Origin: Paenibacillus sp. CF384
GTDB taxonomy: Bacteria; Bacillota; Bacilli; Paenibacillales; Paenibacillaceae
Length of the DNA: 64,000 nucleotides
Direction of reading: 5' to 3'
Assembly (NCBI RefSeq): GCF_900106745.1
Contig: NZ_FNNV01000001.1
Location: 124,001-188,000, forward strand
Both the position numbers and the translations under genes were made by a program. Of this stretch, positions 58,423 through 64,000 are shown piece by piece (the stretch's first letter is position 1; each line of letters opens with the position of its first letter). Below the pieces are notes generated by a model. It had not been told where the DNA came from, did not search any database, and was given only the letters and a program-made list of their open reading frames with translations.

Positions 58423-58458
58423 AAAATGGCAGCTGATCAGATGATCAGCTGCCATTTT
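58423..58458. terminator. Very strong hairpin terminator
   Basis: 17-bp perfect stem AAAATGGCAGCTGATCA and its complement with a two-base loop. A/T-rich ends on both sides allow action in both directions. Confidence 0.85.
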
Positions 58459-58542
58459 AAGTGTAGTCCTATAATAATAAGGTTCACCATTCATTTTTAT
58501 GCCGAATACGATAGTGATAAATCACATTGTATGAGGGATATC

Positions 58543-58725
58543 ATGGAACTACTTCGAAAATATATAGTCGTGAATCTGTTGCTGTTTATGCTATGTGACC
58601 TCTTATGGCTGGCGGATGGTACTATTCGCCCTATGGCAGCCGCGGTACCGTTCTTCTTGGCCATTGTTTATTTACTGAATAGGAAGAAGTTCGAGAAGGC
58701 GTTATTTGGGTGGAATGAATCATAG
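58543..58725 (+). CDS. Small two-helix membrane protein
   Basis: 60 residues. Two hydrophobic helices, about 8-22 (Y-I-V-V-N-L-L-L-F-M-L-C) and 32-46 (A-A-A-V-P-F-F-L-A-I-V-Y-L-L), are linked by A-D-G-T-I-R-P and followed by a basic tail N-R-K-K-F-E-K. ATG 58543 has GAGGG about eight bases upstream. An ATG four codons earlier is in the site itself. Not recognised. It lies between two terminators, so it is expressed alone if at all. Confidence 0.55.
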   Translation: MELLRKYIVVNLLLFMLCDLLWLADGTIRPMAAAVPFFLAIVYLLNRKKFEKALFGWNES

Positions 58726-58751
58726 TATAACTATAATTTCATACGAATTTC

Positions 58752-58778
58752 AAAAAGCCGCAGGAGTGCGGCTTTTTT
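58752..58778 (+). terminator. Rho-independent terminator
   Basis: 11-bp stem AAAAAGCCGCA / TGCGGCTTTTT, loop GGAG, T run of eight. Confidence 0.92.
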
Positions 58779-58848
58779 TTGCGTTGACTTGGACCGTTTA
58801 GCGAATTGGATGGTCTGATCGGCTTCTAATTGGTCGGTTACAAACGGG

Positions 58849-58878
58849 TTGAACAGGTATAAGATACCCTCATATAAA
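58849..58878 (+). promoter_or_regulatory. Sigma-A promoter of the two tiny membrane-protein genes
   Basis: TTGAAC (58849-58854) and TATAAA (58873-58878) with an 18-base spacer, 26 bases before the first ATG. Confidence 0.6.
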
Positions 58879-58903
58879 GATTACAACTGGAGGGGGTCAG
58901 AAT

Positions 58904-59041
58904 ATGCAGGTACCGGTTGGGGTATGGATTGCTGCCGCTGTAATTGCCATCGTCGTGACTTGGATGACGATATGGGTTACGAATAAAGCCTACTCGAGAA
59001 GATGGGAAGACAGCAGCAACGAGAAAGACGGACGGATATAA
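58904..59041 (+). CDS. 45-residue single-helix membrane protein (YtzI-like)
   Basis: ATG 58904 is preceded by GGAGGGGGT. The 45 codons encode one membrane helix (V-W-I-A-A-A-V-I-A-I-V-V-T-W-M-T-I-W-V) followed by T-N-K-A-Y-S-R-R-W-E and an acidic/basic tail. The helix plus T-N-K-A-Y phrase resembles YtzI of Bacillus, a small protein of unknown function. The likely topology is short N-terminus outside and charged tail inside. The stop overlaps the ribosome site of the next small gene, so the two are co-translated. Such proteins often act as subunits of a larger transporter or oxidase. Confidence 0.65.
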   Translation: MQVPVGVWIAAAVIAIVVTWMTIWVTNKAYSRRWEDSSNEKDGRI

Positions 59042-59056
59042 AAGGAGGCAGCAGAC

Positions 59057-59161
59057 ATGTATGATGGGATTGCAATGACGATATTATCTTTCGTTTTTGT
59101 TGCGGGATCGATCCTGCTTGGTGGCGGAGCCGTATACCTCATAAAGCATGATATCAAGTAG
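59057..59161 (+). CDS. 34-residue single-helix membrane protein
   Basis: ATG 59057 follows AAAGGAGG by eight bases. The 34 codons encode M-Y-D-G-I-A-M-T-I-L-S-F, then a Gly-rich helix (V-A-G-S-I-L-L-G-G-G-A-V-Y) and a short K-H-D-I-K tail. One helix covers most of the peptide. The strong site, the overlap of that site with the stop codon of the 45-residue gene, and a large hairpin straight after the stop support translation. No homologue recognised; possible accessory subunit of a transporter encoded elsewhere. Confidence 0.6.
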   Translation: MYDGIAMTILSFVFVAGSILLGGGAVYLIKHDIK

Positions 59162-59165
59162 TCGA

Positions 59166-59201
59166 AGAGATTACCCGCAGGAGATCCTGTGGGTAATCTC
59201 T
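59166..59201. terminator. Bidirectional hairpin between the small-protein operon and the MocR gene
   Basis: 17-bp arms starting AGAGATTACCC, one G-T pair, loop GA. T-richness is modest on both sides. Confidence 0.8.
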
Positions 59202-59213
59202 ATACTAATGAAG

Positions 59214-60650
59214 CTAGTCATGTAATTTCCGGAACGCCTCGCCAAATAGGGATATCCCTCGTTCGATATCTTCCATTCGAGGTCTGGCAAATGTGAATCT
59301 GACGAATCCGGGGTCTGATCCGTACACGCTGCCCGGTACAAATACAACCCCCCTTCGAATGGTTTCCTCCAAGAGCTTGCCATCTTGAATCGTACTGTTT
59401 AACTTGTACCATAAATGCAATCCTCCATCTGGAATCGTGTGCAGAAGTGCATTCGGAAGTTCCTTGTTGAGCGTCTCGATCGTCAAATCCCGTCTGAATC
59501 TCAATTCCATCCGTAACCGATCCAGATGCGGCACGAACAGTGAAGATTGCAGAAACTGTGCAGCTACCTGCTGCGGGATTACGCTTAAACCGAAATCCAT
59601 CTGCTGTCTGGCGTCAGAAAGACGCTTAACAATGGAATGGGGAGCCACCATCCAGCCGATGCGCAAGCCTGACGCGGCAATTTTGGAGAAAGAGCCAATG
59701 TAGATGATGGATCCGGCGGCATCCGATGCTTTCAAAGGAGAAGGCGGCTTGCCATCATAAGCGGTCAGACTGTAAGGATCATCCTCTACAATCGGAAGCC
59801 CAAGCTCGCTTGCGATATCAAGCAGCTGCCTGCGACGTTCATCACTTAGCATTGTTCCGGTGGGATTCTGGAAATTAGGGTTGAGGAACACCATCTTAAT
59901 GCGATGTTTTTGGAATAACGAACGAATCTCCTCCGGCTGAGCCCCTTGCGAATCAACCGGAAGCCGGAATAATCGAATCCCTGCAGACTGGAACATGGGA
60001 AGGGAGTAACAATAGGATGGATCTTCGATAGCCACAGCATCCCCAGGGGACAGAAGACATTGCGTAATGAGATATAACGATTGCTGCGAGCCGGATGTAA
60101 TGAGAATCGATGATTCGGATGTCCGAATTTCCCGGTAGTTCTCCAGATAGTCAACCAGAGCTTGTCTGAGCGGAATCGAACCTTGCGGATTGTCATAGCC
60201 CAAGTAAGAGGGATATTGAAATTCACTCATGATCTTGGCTATTTCTTCTGTTGGGGCCAAATCGGCAGCGAGTTCTCCGCTTGCAAAATCGACCAAGGAA
60301 GGCTGCTGTATGAGTGCTTCCCGAATCCTTCTCATAAAGGGCAAGTTGGGCAGGAAATTTCCGCCTTCCGCGTATCGGCTCCAATTAGGGGTGTGTCTCG
60401 GTGTCGCCCCCCACTTTGTGGTACTTACTGAGGTTCCACTGCCAGTACGGCTGTCGATAATTCCCATGGAACGGAGCTCGGCAAAGGCCATGATAACGGT
60501 GCTGCGATTGACGCCAAGCTGCTCCGCGAGCTTCCTCTCCGAAGGGAGCAGGCTGCCGGGAGGAAATTCCCCATATGAAATTCGTTGTTCGAGGTGATCG
60601 GCAATTTGGTGATATAGAGCTTTCTTACTATCGCGATCTGGTTTCCACAT
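59214..60650 (-). CDS. MocR-type regulator: GntR DNA-binding domain fused to PLP aminotransferase domain
   Basis: 478 residues. Residues 10-70 are a GntR winged helix (F-P-P-G-S-L-L-P-S-E-R-K-L-A-E-Q-L-G-V-N-R-S-T-V). The rest is a fold-type I aminotransferase domain: S-G-S-Q-Q-S-L-Y-L-I phosphate loop, N-P-N-F-Q-N-P-T-G, E-D-D-P-Y for the ring Asp, and the PLP Lys in I-G-S-F-S-K-I. All PLP residues are present, so it binds the cofactor. Members (PdxR, GabR, TauR) activate genes of B6 or amine metabolism; no such target is adjacent. On the minus strand its ribosome site AAGGGG overlaps the end of the LysR gene, so both are on one mRNA. Confidence 0.92.
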   Translation of the reverse strand: MWKPDRDSKKALYHQIADHLEQRISYGEFPPGSLLPSERKLAEQLGVNRSTVIMAFAELRSMGIIDSRTGSGTSVSTTKWGATPRHTPNWSRYAEGGNFLPNLPFMRRIREALIQQPSLVDFASGELAADLAPTEEIAKIMSEFQYPSYLGYDNPQGSIPLRQALVDYLENYREIRTSESSILITSGSQQSLYLITQCLLSPGDAVAIEDPSYCYSLPMFQSAGIRLFRLPVDSQGAQPEEIRSLFQKHRIKMVFLNPNFQNPTGTMLSDERRRQLLDIASELGLPIVEDDPYSLTAYDGKPPSPLKASDAAGSIIYIGSFSKIAASGLRIGWMVAPHSIVKRLSDARQQMDFGLSVIPQQVAAQFLQSSLFVPHLDRLRMELRFRRDLTIETLNKELPNALLHTIPDGGLHLWYKLNSTIQDGKLLEETIRRGVVFVPGSVYGSDPGFVRFTFARPRMEDIERGISLFGEAFRKLHD

Positions 60651-60670
60651 CTTACGATACCCCTTATATA

Positions 60671-61540
60671 TTAGTTGAACCGATCTCTTGAGACTCGGAT
60701 AAATTCAGAAACAGCTGCCGTTTTATAGGTATCTTTCCTGCGTATGAACAGGGTCGGAGTGAGATAGAACTTATCTTCGATGTCTTGGGAGCGCAATTGA
60801 TATTGAACCTTGGCTCGCTCAACCACTGAACGAGGTAAAACTGAGACTCCGAGACCAGCATGAATACATCCCAGAATTCCCTCCAACGTACCGAATTCCA
60901 TGATTCTTGCAGGAATGATCCCTTTCGCATGTAACCCATCCTCGAGCTTCCGCCGGTAAGAACAACCGACACGAAACACCAGTAAAGTCAGATTGCGTAA
61001 TTGTTCCGGATGGTCAAAAGGTGCGAATTGTCCGGATGAGACAAGTACAAGCTCCTCAACTCCAACCTCCGTAATATCGAGCTCTGCATGCTCAACAGGT
61101 GCAGCTACAAAAGCGCCATCCAATTCATATTTCAACACGAAATGGATGAGTTCTTCCGTTGTTCCTGTCTTCAAGGTCAGATCGACCTCAGGATAAGCTT
61201 TCAGGTAATCGGTGAGAATATATGGCAACCGAACCGCTGCAGTGGTTTCAAGCGAGCCGATGCGAAGCGGTCCTCTAGGAATGGTGTTATCTGCAACGAC
61301 GCGTTCAGCCTCATGTGTAAGAAAAATGATTTTCTCCGCATAGGACCTAAGTGCCTCTCCGGATGTTGTGAGTTGTACGCCTTGCCGTCCACGACGGAAT
61401 AGCGTCGTATTCAATTCTTTCTCGAGCTGCTGAATACGAATGCTGATACTCGACTGCACGTATTCTAATTTCTCGGCTGCCTTGGTAATGCTTCCTTCGT
61501 CCGCAACTGCCAGGAAAATCTGCAGGTCTCGGATCTCCAT
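60671..61540 (-). CDS. LysR-family transcriptional regulator
   Basis: 289 residues. The N-terminal helix-turn-helix is M-E-I-R-D-L-Q-I-F-L-A-V-A-D-E-G-S-I-T-K-A-A-E-K-L, followed by the usual linker helix (I-R-I-Q-Q-L-E-K-E-L). The effector domain has the P-R-G-P-L-R-I-G-S strand and G-L-G-V-S-V-L-P-R-S near the end. ATG 61540 has GGAGG with about seven-base spacing; an ATG two codons earlier is too close to that site. The gene is divergent from the MFS/nitronate monooxygenase operon across 111 bases, the usual arrangement for an activator and its target. The MocR gene lies downstream in the same transcription unit. Confidence 0.92.
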   Translation of the reverse strand: MEIRDLQIFLAVADEGSITKAAEKLEYVQSSISIRIQQLEKELNTTLFRRGRQGVQLTTSGEALRSYAEKIIFLTHEAERVVADNTIPRGPLRIGSLETTAAVRLPYILTDYLKAYPEVDLTLKTGTTEELIHFVLKYELDGAFVAAPVEHAELDITEVGVEELVLVSSGQFAPFDHPEQLRNLTLLVFRVGCSYRRKLEDGLHAKGIIPARIMEFGTLEGILGCIHAGLGVSVLPRSVVERAKVQYQLRSQDIEDKFYLTPTLFIRRKDTYKTAAVSEFIRVSRDRFN

Positions 61541-61651
61541 CGTCATACCTCCGTATAAGATATTGTTTTTTTTAATGTTAACCATCGTTATAGTTCATTT
61601 TACACGATATAAGTGATAGGTTACAATTCACTCAGAAAGGAGGCAGGTCGT

Positions 61652-62857
61652 ATGGGGCTAGTTGAAAATAATCAAACGAACTTATCATATTCTACCAAGA
61701 CCATTATTGGCGGATTTGTTATGCTCATCATAGCAATGGGAATCGGACGGTTCTCGTACACGTCCATACTCCCATTGATGCAAGCGCAAGCGCATCTATC
61801 CGGCGCGGAATCGGGGTACTTGGCGGGAAGCAACAATTTGGGCTACCTTGTCGCTGCCTTTGGTGCTGGGTTCATAACGTGGGGGAACAGGAAGGCTTAC
61901 CATCTTCGCATTCAATTGATCCTTTGCCTTCTTACAACGGGGCTTATGGGAATCGCATCTTCGTTTTATGTATGGATACTGCTGCGCTTCTTAAGTGGAA
62001 TGAGCAGCGGATTTATTTTCGTATTATCATCGAGTTTAGTACTGAATGCGCTGATTTCGGCGAAGCGCGAGAAATGGGTAGGCGTGTTCTTCGGTGGGGT
62101 TGGTACGGGTATTGCTTTAACCGGATTAATGACGCCTATCCTCAGCCATTTCACTTGGAGGGGAACATGGATTGGGCTTCCGATCATCGGCTTCGTGCTG
62201 TTAATGCTGGTTTGGCCGTTTGTGCGAGAGGATAAGACGATAGCAGTAAACCAACATCCTGTTTCCTCGGCTTCACCGGGCGAGAATGCATCTATCTTTG
62301 GCTGGCTATTATTTATGTACGGCCTTGAGGGACTAGGTTATATTGTTAGTGCGACTTTTCTGGTTGCCATGGTCAAACACATGCCCCAGATAGCAAGTTT
62401 CGCTGACTATAGCTGGATTATCGTTGGGATAGCGGCAATACCATCGACCGTTCTCTGGTCTTGGTGGACGAGTAAAGCCGGTTATATCAAACCGCTGATA
62501 ACCGCACTGATCCTGCAAGCTGCGGGAGTCATCCTGCCCGTATGGCTGCCTAATTTATTAGGTGTAATCGTAGGCTCGATCCTGTTTGGCGGAACGTTTA
62601 TGGGAATAGCCATGCTCGCAATATCTGCTGCTCGTATAGCTAGACCAACCAGTGGCAATAAGGCGATTGCTCTCATGACTGGCTTTTTTGGTATTGGGCA
62701 GATCCTGGGTCCGATTGGGGCCGGAATGATTCTGGAAATGACGCACAGTTATCGCTTATCCCTCATTCTTGCCACGTTGGTGCTTGTTCTAGCTGTGACC
62801 ATACTGTTGGTTGGCGCAGTCCTAACCCATAACAAAAGATCCATAAGCAACGCTTAG
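61652..62857 (+). CDS. MFS transporter, YbfB/YjiJ-like
   Basis: 401 residues with twelve hydrophobic helices. The opening G-F-V-M-L-I-I-A-M-G-I-G-R-F-S-Y-T-S-I-L-P-L-M and S-G-A-E-S-G-Y-L-A-G-S-N-N-L-G-Y-L are characteristic of the YbfB/YjiJ group, whose substrates are unknown. ATG 61652 has a full AAAGGAGG eight bases upstream; an in-frame GTG at 61613 lies before that site. The nitronate monooxygenase gene starts 33 bases later, so both are probably one operon controlled by the divergent LysR protein. Export or import of a nitro-compound is inferred. Confidence 0.9.
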   Translation: MGLVENNQTNLSYSTKTIIGGFVMLIIAMGIGRFSYTSILPLMQAQAHLSGAESGYLAGSNNLGYLVAAFGAGFITWGNRKAYHLRIQLILCLLTTGLMGIASSFYVWILLRFLSGMSSGFIFVLSSSLVLNALISAKREKWVGVFFGGVGTGIALTGLMTPILSHFTWRGTWIGLPIIGFVLLMLVWPFVREDKTIAVNQHPVSSASPGENASIFGWLLFMYGLEGLGYIVSATFLVAMVKHMPQIASFADYSWIIVGIAAIPSTVLWSWWTSKAGYIKPLITALILQAAGVILPVWLPNLLGVIVGSILFGGTFMGIAMLAISAARIARPTSGNKAIALMTGFFGIGQILGPIGAGMILEMTHSYRLSLILATLVLVLAVTILLVGAVLTHNKRSISNA

Positions 62858-62890
62858 CATAGCGTCGAACAATACAGGAGGTGTTCCATC

Positions 62891-63955
62891 ATGTTAGAAA
62901 CGGAATTAACACGGATGCTGGGCATTCAATATCCACTATTCCTAGCGCCGATGGCAGGCGGCCCTGCGACACCTGAGTTAGCAGCGGCAGTGTCAAATGC
63001 CGGAGGCCTAGGAAATCTGGGAGGCGCATACTTAACACCAGATCAGCTTCGAAGTACGATCCGAAGGACCAGAGAATTAACAGATAGGCCATTCGGGGTC
63101 AACTTGTTTGTACCTGAACTTCCGGAAGAGCAGGAAGGCGAAGTCGGTCAAATGACAACCGAGCTCAATAAATATCGCGCCCAGCTCGGCATTGAACTGA
63201 ATCCATCCATTCCGAAGTCTTCGGAGTCCTTTCAAGAGCAAGTTCAAGTCTTGCTGGAAGAGGAAGTATCCATATTCAGCTTTACATTTGGCATACCGCC
63301 ACACGATATGCTCCAAGCTATGAAGCAGCGTGGCATTGTGATTATCGGTACGGCAACGACTGTTGAAGAAGCGATTCGTTTAGAAGCGGCAGGAGTAGAC
63401 GCCATTGCGGCCCAAGGAAGCGAAGCAGGGGGACATCGGGGCACATTCTTGAAGAGCGATTCGGATGCATTGGTCGGAACGATGGCGCTTATTCCGCAGA
63501 TTGTAGATCATGTGTCGATACCGGTCATTGCATCTGGCGGCATTATGGATGGACGGGGACTTGCAGCAAGCCTTGTTCTAGGGGCAACTGCTGTCCAGAT
63601 GGGAACCGCATTTCTGGCTTGCCCCGAGAGCGGTGCTCATGAGGTATACAAACACAAAATCCTGACATCCCATGAGGATTCCACTGCCATTACTCGTGTT
63701 TACTCGGGCAAACCGGCAAGAGGCATTCAAACAACATTCATGAACGATATGGATCAGTATTCGGGAATAATCCCCGCCTTCCCCATCCAAAACGTAATGA
63801 CGCGAGACATTCGACAGGCAGCGGCTAGAGCAAATAACCCCGAATATATGTCACTCTGGGCGGGTCAAGGACTTCGATTAGCGAGCAACCACTCCGCGGC
63901 AGAAATTGTTGAACAAACCATGGATCAAGCAAAAGCACTTCTCAAGAAATGGTAG
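62891..63955 (+). CDS. Nitronate monooxygenase (2-nitropropane dioxygenase family), FMN-dependent
   Basis: 354 residues, a TIM-barrel flavoprotein. Start phrase Y-P-L-F-L-A-P-M-A-G-G-P-A-T-P-E-L-A-A-A-V matches the nitronate monooxygenase family. A-A-Q-G-S-E-A-G-G-H-R-G carries the catalytic/phosphate-loop His-Arg region. I-P-V-I-A-S-G-G-I-M-D-G and the A-T-A-V-Q-M-G-T-A-F block bind FMN. It oxidises alkyl nitronates to carbonyl compounds and nitrite, detoxifying for example propionate-3-nitronate. AGGAGGTG precedes the ATG. It follows the MFS gene closely, and nothing of note follows within the last 45 bases of the window. Confidence 0.93.
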   Translation: MLETELTRMLGIQYPLFLAPMAGGPATPELAAAVSNAGGLGNLGGAYLTPDQLRSTIRRTRELTDRPFGVNLFVPELPEEQEGEVGQMTTELNKYRAQLGIELNPSIPKSSESFQEQVQVLLEEEVSIFSFTFGIPPHDMLQAMKQRGIVIIGTATTVEEAIRLEAAGVDAIAAQGSEAGGHRGTFLKSDSDALVGTMALIPQIVDHVSIPVIASGGIMDGRGLAASLVLGATAVQMGTAFLACPESGAHEVYKHKILTSHEDSTAITRVYSGKPARGIQTTFMNDMDQYSGIIPAFPIQNVMTRDIRQAAARANNPEYMSLWAGQGLRLASNHSAAEIVEQTMDQAKALLKKW

Positions 63956-64000
63956 GAAAAAGGAATGAATGTCCAGCTTTCTGGACAACCTGACTGGAGT

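Overview
The window looks like chromosome of a spore-forming, low-to-mid GC Firmicute of the Paenibacillaceae (Paenibacillus/Cohnella type). The reasons are strong AGGAGG ribosome sites, a GerA-type germinant receptor operon, an S-layer-homology protein, YesM/YesN-type two-component control of a CUT1 sugar ABC transporter that lacks its own ATPase, copper-amine-oxidase-type 'stalk' proteins, and frequent tight hairpin terminators. No rRNA, tRNA, CRISPR array, transposase or phage gene was seen.

Layout. 1-8970: one co-directional catabolic operon (SGNH hydrolase end, GH32-like enzyme, sialate-O-acetylesterase-like esterase, TIM-barrel protein of unknown function, zinc alcohol dehydrogenase, enolase-superfamily dehydratase, second SGNH hydrolase, PIG-L deacetylase), closed by a terminator. 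It looks like a pathway that strips acyl groups from a sugar or polyol, hydrolyses it, then oxidises and dehydrates it. 9156-16424: a beta-lactamase-fold esterase, two coupled secreted stalk-domain proteins and a 1015-residue secreted carbohydrate-active protein. 16471-17563: a VOC protein and a VanZ-like protein, divergent. 17698-21439: a vWA / PP2C phosphatase / protein kinase triad resembling E. coli yegL-pphC(yegK)-yegI, the best candidate for a little-studied signalling system here. 21537-30584: response regulator, histidine kinase, two permeases, sugar-binding lipoprotein and a secreted agarase-like glycosidase, a second polysaccharide-use locus with a CcpA cre-like site before the transporter.

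30753-38058: several regulator/target pairs in which the operators can be read directly: TetR with an SDR enzyme (three TGGA-KT-N4-AMTCCA sites) and MarR with a DoxX-like protein (ATGCTATAGCAT twice). Between them lie ohr with a short upstream ORF, a thioredoxin-like protein without CxxC, and the gerA-type operon. 38343-41687: a nine-module SLH protein. 41824-51203: small metabolic and stress genes (methyltransferase, Nudix, VOC, PPK2, AlaX, DHFR-like, metallo-beta-lactamase fold, DsbA-like), plus a beta-propeller gene remnant truncated at both ends. The DsbA-like gene has its CGWC active site upstream of any ordinary start codon.

51438-63955: Rrf2 regulator, alpha/beta hydrolase, a TetR/MFS pair with readable operators, a GC-rich epoxide-hydrolase-like gene that looks imported, a phosphotransferase preceded by a 44-nt hairpin, two tiny one-helix membrane proteins (45 and 34 residues), a LysR-MocR regulator pair, and a divergent MFS plus nitronate-monooxygenase operon. 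Functions come from motif reading only; no database search was possible.
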